This document shows positions 22,201 through 32,660 of a stretch of DNA of 64,000 nt, piece after piece; positions within the stretch are counted from its first letter, which is position 1; each line of letters starts with the position of its first letter. The position numbers were made by a program, and so were the translations under genes. Location of the stretch: assembly GCF_041146795.1 (NCBI RefSeq), contig NC_135177.1:23348560-23412559 (forward strand), in the 5' to 3' direction. This stretch comes from Maylandia zebra. Taxonomy: Eukaryota > Chordata > Actinopteri > Cichliformes > Cichlidae. The notes under the pieces were generated by a model. That model searched no databases, was not told the origin of the DNA, and saw nothing but the letters and a program-made list of their open reading frames with translations.

Positions 22201-25110
22201 TTACATCTTGCTAGTACTGAGCTGGACCCCCTTTAACCTTCAAAGCTGCCTTAATCCTTCGTGGCATAGATTTATCAAGGTGCTGGAAAGATTCCTCAGA
22301 GATTTTGGTCCATATTGACGTGACAGCATCCCACTGTTGCTGCAGCAATAAAGGGATGGACATGGTTAGCAACAATACTTTGGTATACTTTGGCATTTAA
22401 AGGATATCCCTCTGGAACATCATACCCCCACCACCAGCCCGAACTGCTGATACAAGGCAAGAAATGTTGCGGCAAGAATCGAGACTCATCAGATCAGGCA
22501 ACATTTTTTTTCCAGTCTTCTACAGTCCAGCGTTGGTGAGCCTGAGTGAACTGAAGGCACAGTTTCCTCTTCTTAGGTAACAGGAGCAGTATATGTTATG
22601 GCTGCTGTAGCTCAACGCTGTGCGTTGAGAGAGGCTCTTCTGCATATCTTAGTTGTAACACGTGGTTATTTGAGTTACTGTTGTTCTACTATCAGCTTGA
22701 ACTATTCTCCTCTGACCGTTGGCATCAACAAGACATTTTCACCCAGAGAACTGGCTACGAGTGGATATTTTCTCTTTTTCAGATCATTCTCTGTAAACTC
22801 TAGAGATGGTTATGGTGGAAAATCACAGTAGATCAGCAGTTTCTGAAATAAACAGACCAGATACAGAGTCGCTTGAGACACCTTTCATATTCTGATGCTC
22901 CATTTCAACTTCAGGAGGTCGACACGATCATGTCTATATGATCAAATGCACTGGCTTACTGCCATGTGATTGGCTGATTACATATTTGCATTATCAAACC
23001 GGTGAACTGATGTACCTAATGAAGTGGCCAGTGAGTGTATTTTATAGATAGCATGTTTAACCTGCCATTCACTGCCTCTTGTCTTCTTTGACTATCAGAG
23101 TCACCTGAACTTGCTGCTGTCCAGACTTGCCCTCTGCCCGAGGAAGTGACCAACACCTTCAGCATTCAGGGAGACGCTGCTGTAGGAACATCCATCCGCT
23201 ACAGCTGCCTGTCTGGGTGAGGGCAGGGTTAACGTTGAGTGTGAATGTGCGGGGGTCTCAAAACTTGAAATGCCACAGAGATGGAAATGGAGGAAGTGAG
23301 AGAACGGAGACGGAGTGTGAAGAAGAGGGAGGGAGTGAAGGGAAGGCTTGAATACAGCAGAGGTGTGATGAGCAATGAATGGCAGGGAATTCATTTTGAT
23401 CTCCCAGCTGACAATCTCTCCATTGAGCTAACTAGGTCATTACAGTCTAATCTTGTATTGACTCCCCTTTACGCACTGACTCATCTCACAGGATAAGATG
23501 AGCCTGAGTGGATGTGTCAGCCAGAGAACTGTGCACACAAAATTTAGTCACTCTCACAGAGAGACGGTGGAAAAAGGAAACATTTACACCTTTTTCTCCA
23601 TCACATTTAGTCAGTACTGTACATGTCGCACCACCGTCTGTCTCCATCACTCTTTCCTTTTTCTCCTGCAGGGCGGATATAGTGGGGAGCAGGGAAAATT
23701 TCTGCCAGGAGAATCAGACCTGGCAGTATCCTCACCCGATCTGTAAAAGTAAGTGTACAGGGCGTCCTGTGCTGACTAACCATCATGTGTGAACATGCAT
23801 GTGTGCTACGTTTTCTTCACTCTTAGTGTAACTTCATCCATTTTTTTAGCAGGTTAGCAGAAAATGCTTGGGTAGCGAATGATCAAACTGAGTCTAAATA
23901 TAACATCAGCTCAGAAATGGTTTGTTTTTCCATCATTTGTAGCATGCATGCATTTCTGAGAGCTGATATTTAAGAAATACTGAATCAGAGAAGCCAGACA
24001 GAAACACACAGACACTCTCAGGCATGCATCTTTCAGGAGCTACTGCTCCGTTTTGCAGTGCTTCTCTGCCATCGTGTGGTCAAACCTGGGATTTCATGGC
24101 CTGTTTAACAGAAATGGAAAATTCTTTGAGGATAGTTCTCGAATCAGGCCAACGGGAGTACGGCTGGGCCTGTCATTTATTAAAACATGTTAAAGATAAG
24201 AGCGAGGTTACTTCAGTGGAGTTTCAAGGTTTTAAACAATGATGAAAAATTGAGCAACTGTGCATTTGTCCTGTGAAATAGTAACTCTGCTCCTGTGTTT
24301 TAAATGTCAGCAAACCTTCTGATTAAGTTTACTGATAAACCTGCTTTCTTCAATAGAAGTGTACTGCCAGCCTCCTACAGAGGTGGAGCAGGGCTATGTA
24401 GTGGCTGTCCAAAAGACTGAGTATGAAGTGGGCTTTGACATCCACTACCTGTGCAAAAAGAACTTCCTCCTGGATGGACCCCAGATGATCACCTGTCTGT
24501 CCAATGGCAGCTGGAGTGCGCCGCCCCCGCACTGTAGAGGTGAGGAACGATCCAATCTAATATCCGGACTATTTAACAAAGCTGAAGTAAAATGTAGAGA
24601 GACACCTTTGCATAAAGTCCTAGAAACTCAAATAAATGTGCACCTACACACGGCAATTAATAAACACAGCATTATGTGTCTGATGTTTATATGATACTTT
24701 CATACCTTGTTGGTCACCCTCACAGCTCGTTGTCTCATTCCTGCCGAGCGAAGCCGCGTGATGATTGGTGGCGTGAAACGCTGGCCGTTTGATGTTACAG
24801 ATGCCATGGTTCCCCACGGGGAAAACGTGACGTTCTTCTGCAAACATTCTCGTAAGCAATGCAGCTTCACCGCAACCCAGACCTGCTTTAATGGAAAGCT
24901 GCAGACACCAGCCTGCTACCTTGGTAAACCTGCACCAGCCGCCGTGCCCGGTTCTTTGTCACGTGTAACTAACATCTGTAACGCCATGAAGTGTTTCTAA
25001 TAGTTGTGCAATCTTATCGTTCTTCAGAGCCAACGTGGCTGCAGTATAAACTCTTTCCTCATCGGCTGGTCTCGGAAATTGAAGCATGCGAGCCCGGCGA
25101 CGTGGAGTAA
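14908..25110 (+). CDS. Apolipoprotein H (beta-2-glycoprotein I)-like secreted protein with WAP-like module and CCP domains
   Basis: Predicted secreted plasma-type protein. Exons: 14908-14974, 15969-16103, 16475-16666, 23099-23216, 23672-23748, 24357-24539, 24726-24923 and 25028-25110 (TAA 25108-25110). The joined frame is 350 aa (human APOH 345). Order: signal peptide (1 to about 20, LLLLSMWALTG core); eight-cysteine WAP-like module (about 24-67) with CLC where WAP usually has CC; CCP starting GRTCPWP with CKPGF (about 68-131), much like APOH domain 1 (GRTCPKP...CKPGY); CCP split over two exons (about 140-196); CCP with LDGPQMITC and GSWSAPPPHC (about 199-257), like APOH domain 4; and a C-terminal domain (about 259-345) with CKHSRKQC and EPTWLQYK, matching the lysine loop and membrane-inserting tail of APOH domain V. 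Nearly all introns are phase 1, as expected for extracellular modules. One APOH CCP appears to be missing and the WAP-like module is extra. It is confident as apoH-like; strict orthology to APOH is unproven. Confidence 0.88.
15969..16103 (+). CDS. WAP-like cysteine module exon of the apoH-like gene
   Basis: A 135 bp phase 1-1 exon after the acceptor CACAACAG. It encodes eight cysteines in the order CP...MCPRPC, DSDC, QCLC, GQC, LSC, close to the whey acidic protein four-disulfide core pattern. WAP domains are often protease inhibitors or antimicrobial. The usual adjacent cysteine pair is split by a Leu here, so the fold is inferred. Confidence 0.7.
16176..16201. repeat. (GT)n microsatellite
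   Basis: Uninterrupted GT run shortly after exon 2 of the apoH-like gene. Confidence 0.95.
17519..17764 (+). repeat. L2-like LINE/SINE 3' fragment
   Basis: Typical teleost dispersed repeat: CTTCCTCCCACAGTCCAAAG, then ACTGGCAACCTGTC, then GGGATAGGCTCCAGCCCCC, ending in the ATGGATGGATAAATA simple tail. I recognise the family pattern from fish genomes; the exact subfamily is not determined. Confidence 0.7.
18803..19030 (-). repeat. L2-like/SINE repeat fragment, inverted
   Basis: Contains CTTACTGACCACTTAAAGCG and the common fish repeat core with GAACATGCAAACTCTGCACA followed by GGTTTGAACCCAGAACC. This is the reverse complement of the family seen at about 54290-54505. Confidence 0.55.
19771..19893 (+). 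CDS. Candidate extra (alternative) exon of the apoH-like gene
   Basis: GC-rich 123 bp island in an AT-rich intron. It is flanked by an acceptor (GTGTGTTAG) and a donor (A|GTGAGG at 19894), and is phase 1-1, so it can be inserted without breaking frame. It would encode about 41 residues starting ECEPSSFVPAERQW and ending CECGSDV, with five cysteines. It does not look like a CCP, and the stronger overlapping donor GAT|GTGAGT would break frame, so it may not be real. Confidence 0.3.
   Translation, partial: SVSRAPSCLLRGSGRQITVKVARSCVHAAPARASVNAGLM
22178..23039 (-). mobile_element. Decayed Tc1-like transposon (copy A)
   Basis: Terminal repeats are recognisable: TACACTGACTTACCATTTT at the left and TACCTAATGAAGTGGCCAGTGAGTGTA at the right (23013-23039). 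The minus strand carries the C-terminal end of a Tc1-type transposase (IWTKISEESFQHLDKSMPRR; 22211-22396). About 860 bp remains of an element usually near 1.3 kb, so it is internally deleted and non-functional. Same family as the copies at 35870, 43139 and 58874. Confidence 0.85.
24726..25110 (+). CDS. APOH domain V-like terminal exons (24726-24923 and 25028-25110)
   Basis: Encodes an atypical last CCP with a basic loop CKHSRKQC and a hydrophobic tail (TWLQYKLFP) followed by a terminal cysteine (EACEPGDVE-stop). In human APOH the equivalent CKNKEKKC loop and LAFW segment bind anionic phospholipid. This suggests retained membrane or lipoprotein binding (inference). Confidence 0.8.
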
Positions 25111-25990
25111 TGACCTGCACGTCTGATCTCGACCCACCCAGCGCTCATGACAGACACTGTGCCACAATTCGAGCACTTCCAAAACACACGCCCTCCGTAC
25201 ACCTCCTCCCTGACCGCTCTGCAGCTTCTCTGTAACCATCAGAGCTACAGTTAGTTAGATGCAGGGACTATTTTTTTTTGATTTCACAGCTTTTGTGGAT
25301 CAGCAGCCTAAGATGTCTTTCTTTTGGCCTCACGGGGTTTCACCACTGCTCTCAACTTTCCTCTCTTTGCCCTGAATACTATTCAACTGCAGGCATAACT
25401 GTGAAGTAATTCAACCAAATTGTGCCATAGATGCAATCTATATGTAATCATGACTGTGTGTGTATAATACAGTAGTACCAGCTATACCCCTGACGATACC
25501 TTCATGTAGCCTAATTCATAATGACTCGACTCTGTGATGTTTCACTGTGTGATCTTTTTTCTTCTGTTGAGCCCGACGCATCAAGTCTCAAAGCTTGTAA
25601 GTTTTTAACATGAGAGATTTGAAATAAAATATTGTCAAAATGCTTTGCTCTCCAGCTCTTTGATGGCAAATAAAACCCTCCTGTGTGATTCCACTTTACC
25701 TCTCCTGCTTTGCCCCCTTCTCTTTGATTCTTGGGAGCACAGAGAGCCTTTCTTTGCAGGCTGCAGGTTCAACAGTACTCATAGGCTGAACATGGCTACT
25801 GGTCGGACCCGGTAGGCTGCGACACCATAGCAACTCCCCTTGACCCCTCCCTCCCACAGCATTCGCAGCATCACCCTTTACACTGCACAGTCATATTTGG
25901 TCCTCCGGAAATATCCACAGCTTGGGTAAGCCAGTCCCTATGCAGCGAGAGTATGGGTGGAGTATAGTTTAAAATCCAGTTTTTAAATGT
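25111..25990 (+). other. 3'UTR of the apoH-like gene and short spacer to znf524
   Basis: Polyadenylation signals AATAAA lie at 25623-25628 and 25669-25674. After these the sequence becomes GC-richer towards the next promoter. No further gene seen. Confidence 0.5.
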
Positions 25991-26390
25991 ATCGAAAGCG
26001 TGTCCGGCACAACACCGGCTCTGACAGCACGGCTGGAATAAATGACAGCTCACCGGGAAAGTTTGTCCTAAAGCTGCGCTCGCGGTATCTCGGACCCTCG
26101 GCTCTAAAATGGCTGGCTGTGGGTCCGAGGAAGCTCCGGTGCAAGGGGAAGGATCCGCTCCACGCCACGACTGTGTGTAAATATACATGGGGGGGTTTTT
26201 CTACTCCGACGCGCGCGTTTGCGACAGCGTTGTCCCAGGTCCGAGAGCCGTCAGGGCGCACACGCGGAATAATAATAACGTTGGCATTTCGGACCTAGGA
26301 CTGTGCGTAATGGCGTCCTCCGCGGATAGTTCTTCTCGGTTTATAAGCAGAAAGGGGGTAGAACAGGCTGGTTCTTGCGAGCTTAACCGG
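25991..26390 (+). promoter_or_regulatory. znf524: CpG-rich promoter and probable 5'UTR exon of znf524
   Basis: CG-dense stretch (many CGCG and CGG) in AT-rich surroundings. It ends in a possible splice donor AACCGG|GTATGA (GT at 26391). A possible acceptor ATAACTAG at 26906-26913 precedes the coding start. Transcription start and splicing are inferred. Confidence 0.45.
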
Positions 26391-26925
26391 GTATGAATAA
26401 TGTTCTGATGCGAATTTTATAATGGAAGGTTTCATCATGTATGATGAATGTGGACGGAAGAAGTGTAAGCCAGGAAATGAAATTTCACTCGCATCATTCG
26501 GACCCTTCTGTACTCCGGTGCGTTTTTTTTCATTATCGGTGATCCGTCGTTAGGAATTGTGAGCTAAGATTTGGGATCATGTAAATTGACAGCACGTTTG
26601 CTGTTGAGGAAGAGGGTCATACGAGTCGTTCATCGTTTCGGCCCGAGGATTTAGGTTGAATAGTCTGCACGCTGCTTATAATATCACAGCACTAGTGGGT
26701 TTGGGCATTTCGCACTAAAGTTGACCCCAATAATCCCCAGACTTTCTTCTTCTTCTTCTCCCATCCAGCCAACTAAGGATATTTATTTAATAATCTTCCT
26801 CTTCTGGTATAAGCAAAAGGCTATAATTAAAATGCACATTTTCTTTATTATAATTGTCCTTATTTTAGTGTCTAATCTATTATTTTACTTTTATTTAAAA
26901 GAAATATAACTAGGTATGCCCCAAA

Positions 26926-29900
26926 ATGGATTCTCAGTTGGCTTCAGTCCTGACCAGTGGCAGCCTGGATGTCCAAAATGGCAGCCAGTGTGGAGAGGGA
27001 TCAGGGCCAGTGACAGAGACTTTATTGGACCCAAAGGACGAAACTGCATGCAGTACTGTACCAGGTAACCTCCAGCCATGCCCTGTCACGGCAGCAGTGA
27101 CCATCAGGCAAGATGCTCTATCAATCAATGGGAAAAAGCCAGAGGTGGGCGGGACTTATGAGCCAGCCTCTCAGGAAACAACTAAGATTGGTGGGCTCAG
27201 ACAGCCAATTACAGTAAAGTCTGGAGTGCCTGTTTTGCACAGCCAGCCAATAAGAATCAAAATTGTTGTCCCTCCACGGTGCAAGAAGCCAATCACAAAC
27301 TCTGCTATCAGCCTGACCAAAGACTTTGCTCTCTCAGAATTTCAGGGACCCGTGTTGGTCTCTGCTGAATCACAGAAGAAACGTGAAATCTGTGTGCCAG
27401 CTGTTAAAAATGAAGGAGAAATCATGGAAGTTACTTACCAGAAGACTGAAGAAGAAGCCGAAGCATTTCCTGAGACAGAAGCAGAGAAACGGGATAAATT
27501 GTGTAAAGACCGAGACATTTTGGATGTTAAAATTGTCCACATTGATGGGTCGGAAACTCCTTTTACTGCTAATACAGTTAAGTTTTTAAGTCAGCCGAGG
27601 ATTAAAGAGGAAACTACAGAGAAGGAAATTCAGAAAAATGTTCCTTTAATTTTGCGAGAAATGGACTTGAAGTGTTGCAAAACATTCAATGAGGTTGAAA
27701 CGGAGGAGCAGACAGAACCTCTGGACCTGAGTTTGCCCAAGAAAAGGGAGAGCCGAGAGAGGCGATATGGGCGTTTCTTGGATGATTCGGGCTGTGAGAG
27801 CTCTCTGATCATGGAGGTGGATGAATATGAGGGAGAAGGAGACAGAGACATAGTAGAAGAGGACGATGAGGGATGCGGCACAGATACTCTTGAAGATGCT
27901 CTTCTGTCTCCCTCTTTCTTTTCTACCTCTGTTTTGACCTCTCTCTCTTCGATAGACTGTGACACTGAAAATCTTCTTCTCATCGATGACCAGGGAATTC
28001 CGTATATGCTCAATCCGGATGGACTCAAAGTGCCACAAGTCAATGCTTCCAGGGTGGAGGATTCTCAGTCTGATCATGCTAATTCAGAAGAAGCAGAAGG
28101 AAAGGAGTCGTCGCTTTTGGCACCGTTAGCAGGTCCCAGCCAAAGTACAGATAATGCCCTAAATGCACCTTCTGGTGATTTTTACCCCTCGCCACCCCCT
28201 ATCAGTGATTCTTCATCACTAGGTGATGATCAGGATAAAGCTCCAGAAGTCTTCACAAGTTTGATTACAAACGCAAACCCTTCAGTGGCTGCAGAGCCGA
28301 GCGTTAAAGCTGTTCAGGATGCCAGCTCTGTTTTGTCCCCTTCCTCTGGGATATCAGTCCCCACCCAACCCATTCAACTTGTCGCAAATCCTGCAGGCAA
28401 TGCTCCTGTTCTCCTCCTGTCCTCCTCTTCTCACCTCTCCTCGGCTTCACTCGGTCTCTCTCTTCCCCTTTCAGTTACTCAGACTTCACATGGTGCTTCC
28501 ACTCCCGTGTTTCTTCTCCTTTCCTCTGTACCTTCTTCCTCTGGTGAGTCCACCGCTACCTCCACCCCTATTGCTGTCCTCGACTCCTCGACCGGCCAGC
28601 TGTCCCAGATTACGGCCGCAGCTCCGGTCTCCCTTCCTCTGTCCTCTGGTCAGGTTAGCACATTGGGATCGCCTCTTCCTACACTGTCTCACCCTGTCAT
28701 CAGACTCAGCCCCAATAACCCCCCTGTCATCCTGTCTGGCGTGAATAACATAAATTCTGGCTCCGTTCTTACGTCTCTCACTGTCCCTTCATCCACTATT
28801 GCTCTTCAGGATGACCACAGCTCAGTTCCTCTTATTCAAACTCAGATCACTTACTCTGAATCAAACCCTGGAAATGAAGCCATATCTGCTCAAGAGGTCT
28901 CCAATGAAAACAACAAGCCATCAAATTTTACAGCATCGTCTCCGAGACCGCCGTCTGCTAGTTTGACCTATGACTCTTTATCTCAGCCCGCCTCAGAATT
29001 AGACGCCCAATCACCTGACTCCAAATCAGACCTTCACTCTGAACATTTACCTCTGGATGACCATCTTTATTTCTCTAACACGGCTGCTCCTACCTCCCCT
29101 TCTATCGGACCTATCCTACCCCCTGGTAAACTTGACCCGCTAGATCCACTCTCTCCAGAGCAGTCACCCAACACCGCGGGCTCCCGAAGGGTGCTGTACT
29201 GCCAGCTGTGCCCGAGGGTCTTCTTTTACCTCTCCGACCTTGAGCGCCATGCCATTACCCATTCGCAGAAGAAGCCTCATGTTTGCCAGCAATGCGGCAA
29301 AGCCTTCAAACGCTCCAGCCATCTGCAGGTCAGCACAAGCTAATCATAACCATCATTTCATCCTAAAGACAAGTAATAACAAATGAATATGTTGGCCACT
29401 TGGGAGCAGCAAAAACAAACTTTAATATGTGTGTAAATGTGCAAATATTGTTCATGAACAATTAGCTGATTTATTCGAAAAGTACCAGCCACACTCCTGG
29501 AGACAAACCTGACATTGGTGCATTGACCTGCTTGGTACTAAACCACAGATGAAAGCTAGTCAGTTTAATAATATCAATACAGTACACCACAAAACTCTGG
29601 AGCCACTCCTCATTTCTTTATGTTATGCTAGGAAAATGGGTACAGAGATTTACTGAAACATGTGCAAACATGCAGCATATAAGCAAAAACAAAAAATTAT
29701 TTGGTATCACTACCTTTATTCTTCAAAGTTTTCCAGGCTTCTTTAAGGACATTCAAAGCTTTTTGGGGGGATGTTGGCTGCCCTTGTTCTGTTCTCTGTA
29801 ACAACAACAACAATAACTTTATTTGTATAGAACCTTTTAAAACACACAGTTCCAAAGTGCTTCATAGTTTGAATAAAACCAAGTATACATGTTCCAGCAT

Positions 29901-31937
29901 ATGGACACACAGTCAAACACACTCATTCTTACAAAAACACATCAAATGTGAACTATGGCCAAAAATAATGGGACGATAATTAAGGGGAAACTAACTATAA
30001 TAATGACTTCTCCTGATTGGCTGATGAAGGGCGTTCCAACAACCTTAAAAGCTTGATCTTCTCCGGATTTAACATAAGTGTACGGAACAGGTAAGAAACC
30101 CTGATCATGTGATCTGAGAGGCCAACTGCTGTTAAAAGGTCTCAGTAGTTCTGCTGCAGGAGCGCAGCCACGCAGGGCGTTATATGTTACTGATAAACGT
30201 TTAGAATTCATTTGATTTTCCGTGAAGGGAAGCAAGAGTAGGGGTGATGTGTGAGTGGCAGCACACTTTTGAAAGCAGAATGCACTCCTTTCATTATGTT
30301 TAGTCCCCAGCACCTTCATTACTGTGGGCTGCCCACATTAAGCCAAGGGGGGCCCACAGTGGGGCTTATTGTAGGTCTGCAGCCTACCCACAGTATGCAC
30401 ACACTCCAGATGTGAGATGCCCCACTGGGACATTGCCGCCACCAACTTGTATGGCGTGTCGACCTGAATGCATCTCTCTCACACACATGCACAAAAGCTA
30501 CAAGCCCACTGTCCGGCTCTTTGAGGTAACATCAGTAAAATCTGCAAACAAAATATCTGACATTCTCACTTAAAAAATAATTAGAAGTTATAGTTAAGTC
30601 TCAAAATAGCTGGCAGTCAGTTTTATTGTCCAAGCAGTTGTTTTAGCTCCTCTGTCATCAAACACCTGACATCTTACCCTCTTTCTAGGTGAAATATCAA
30701 ACTTAGTCAAGCTGCTGCTCATCTACACACTTATGTAGAAGTTAAGCAGTAGCTATGGAGTTGATATTTAGAGATTTCTGCTTCAAATACCAGCGCCTGC
30801 TGAGGCAGACATTATCAGATATACTAAAAACTCACACAGTGAGCTAAAAGAGCCAACGAAGCACTACGAAGATGAGAGCAAACACCGAAGGAACAGCTCA
30901 CCTCTAAATCAAATACACATACGTTCCTCTGGACCTGTACTGCTTTTTATTTATCTAGATCGTTTTGGTGTGACTTACCGAGTTGTATTCCACTGAATAT
31001 AATGGAACTACAGTAAATAGACTTTGCCTTGTGGGGCTCAAAGCACCAAAGATGTATAAAAACCTCAGCAGTCATGCTTCTTTTTCAAAATTATGGGCTG
31101 ATTATTCCAAAATGCTTGTTATGAGCATTTTCATGAAGGAACTGTTATAATTCCTGCTCGTGTCAGCATGACAGACTGTAAACATTAATGGCTTCACCCC
31201 CCACCAGCTGAGATATAATTTTAGTCAGCTGTTTGCTTCTTTTGGTTGGCAGATGTAGACAGCAGAAAGAAAATAGTTTTACATGAAATTTCTCATGTAT
31301 TTTTTTTTCAGTTTGATGGTTTGAGAACCACAAGGCCCTTTAGTTCGTTATTGGTAAAAAGAAAGCAAACATCTCTACAGAGGATAGCTCCAGAATACAG
31401 CAAAATAAAAATAAACAACATTACAGACCAGAGGAAAAGATTCTTGGGCTATGATAGTTCATTTTTGCTTCACCGCCTCCCACAAGCCCTTTTACTTGCA
31501 AATAAATGTCACTTAAAATGTTGTTTATATGCCTTTGAGTAATCATTTGGATGTTCGTCTCTCGTTTTAAACAGAGACACAAGCACATCCACACAGGCCA
31601 GAGGAACTTTGTGTGCCCCATCTGTGCCAAGCGCTTCAGGGAGGCAGGTGAGCTCCAGCGCCATCAAAGGGTGCACACCGGAGAGAAGCCCTACCAATGC
31701 CAGCTTTGCCACACGCGCTTTGCCGAGCGCAACACCCTCCGGCGGCACACCAAACGCAAGCACCCCTACCACCAAGTAGCCATGGAAATGCTTAACGAGA
31801 GAAGAGACAGAGGAGGCAGCCGAGGAGACGGAGGAGGCGGTGGTGTGTCAGGAGTCCAGGAGGAAGAGGAGAGTGCTGAATGGTACAGCTCCACTGTGTC
31901 TAATTTGGATAACTCAGAGTCTGAGGTGGAAACGTAA
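26926..31937 (+). CDS. znf524: Zinc finger protein 524-like transcription regulator
   Basis: Nuclear C2H2 protein. Coding exons are 26926-29328 (801 codons, phase 0, donor CTGCAG|GTCAGC) and 31575-31937 (120 codons plus TAA), joined to 921 aa. The ATG has a strong context (AAAATGG). Four consecutive fingers lie at about 757-864: [21 protein letters not shown] (the intron cuts the helix of finger 2), [13 protein letters not shown] and [13 protein letters not shown]. These finger helices match human ZNF524 ([36 protein letters not shown]), including the basic end after finger 4. The long N-terminal region is low-complexity and Ser/Thr/Pro-rich. It carries PLDLSL at 265-270, a CtBP corepressor-binding motif, and an acidic stretch at about 300-325. 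Human ZNF524 is only about 264 aa, so the N-terminal extension is a notable difference. Likely a DNA-binding repressor (inference from CtBP motif). Confidence 0.88.
29329..31574 (+). other. znf524: znf524 intron
   Basis: 2.2 kb intron inside finger 2. It holds an (ACA)n run and a fish dispersed repeat (about 29803-30320) beginning TTTATTTGTATAGAACC, plus a short GTGGGCTGCCCAC palindromic patch near 30325-30337. No coding evidence. Confidence 0.6.
29803..30320 (+). repeat. Fish dispersed retroelement-like repeat
   Basis: The left end TTTATTTGTATAGAACCTTT...AAAGTGCTTCATAG and the internal GTGATCTGAGAGGCC...AGGGCGTTATATG are patterns I recognise from interspersed repeats in fish genomes. The class is uncertain. 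Confidence 0.45.
31575..31937 (+). CDS. znf524: znf524 final exon (fingers 2b-4 and acidic tail)
   Basis: Starts after acceptor TTAAACAG with [12 protein letters not shown], completing finger 2, then fingers 3 and 4 with a TGEKP linker. After KRKHPYH comes a Gly/Arg-rich and then Glu/Ser-rich tail ending NSESEVET-stop. Confidence 0.92.
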   Translation, partial: RHKHIHTGQRNFVCPICAKRFREAGELQRHQRVHTGEKPYQCQLCHTRFAERNTLRRHTKRKHPYHQVAMEMLNERRDRGGSRGDGGGGGVSGVQEEEESAEWYSSTVSNLDNSESEVET

Positions 31938-32660
31938 CACTTTAAAGTAAAGGGAGTTAGGGGAGAAGTGCTGTTGATGATATCTAACTACAGTTAGACT
32001 CTGATCTTTTCTTTTTATTGACTAAGAATCAAAGAAGGGAGCACTTTCATATTTATTGTTTTTAATGTTAATTTATTTATATGAATGTATATTATTCCCA
32101 TTCCATTTAAAGGGCCAAAACACAGCCTTCAAAGTCAGATGTGACTTTGAATTAAGGGAAAACTCATTCTTGAAGTCATGTTTTCTTTGTGTGTGTGTGT
32201 GTGTGTGTGTGTGTGGGAATTCATAACATTAATTAAAACGCTAACAAGTCCTCATGAAGTTGCGTTCCCATGCAATCCACGATGAAACCCTAAAGTGCTC
32301 GAAAAAGAAAGATAGCTTATGAACTAAACAATCCTCTGCTCTAGTCGTGTATATAAAGAGTACTACTTGTAAGAGCTGCACTTCTGCACTATCTCATATG
32401 AAAGATATAATCTTTCCTACCGTCAGACACACTGTGAGGAATTTGCACTCGTTTTCTTTGAACTCAAAAGTTATTTTTTTTACATTGTGTATGAAAACGC
32501 TTACTTTTAATTTCGTTGCCGCTGTTGATCTTCTGTATTTAATCCACATCCTGTAAGAGTTTGACCAAATGTTTTTTGAGTTATTCTAATATAAACTCTA
32601 TATTCAATTTTGTTTTTGTTTAAATTTTGAATATTGTTAATTTATTGGTATTAAATTTTC
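31938..32660 (+). other. znf524: znf524 3'UTR (probable)
   Basis: AT-rich, with a (GT)n microsatellite (about 32189-32215) and a possible ATTAAA signal at about 32650. The end is not determined. Confidence 0.4.
32189..32215. repeat. (GT)n microsatellite
   Basis: Uninterrupted GT run in the znf524 3'UTR. Confidence 0.95.

Larger units (their letters stand above)
16667..23098 (+). other. Large intron 3 of the apoH-like gene
   Basis: 6.4 kb intron. It contains an L2-like repeat pair (about 17519-17764 and 18803-19030), a candidate cryptic exon (19771-19893), a fragment of a fish dispersed repeat with GGGACATGCC/TATGGGGAC (about 19950-20080), and a decayed Tc1-like transposon (22178-23039). No other exon was recognised. 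Confidence 0.6.

Noticed and set aside
22211-22396. Minus-strand open frame as a host gene
   Set aside because: It matches the C-terminal end of a Tc1-like transposase and lies inside recognisable terminal repeats, so it is a dead transposon.
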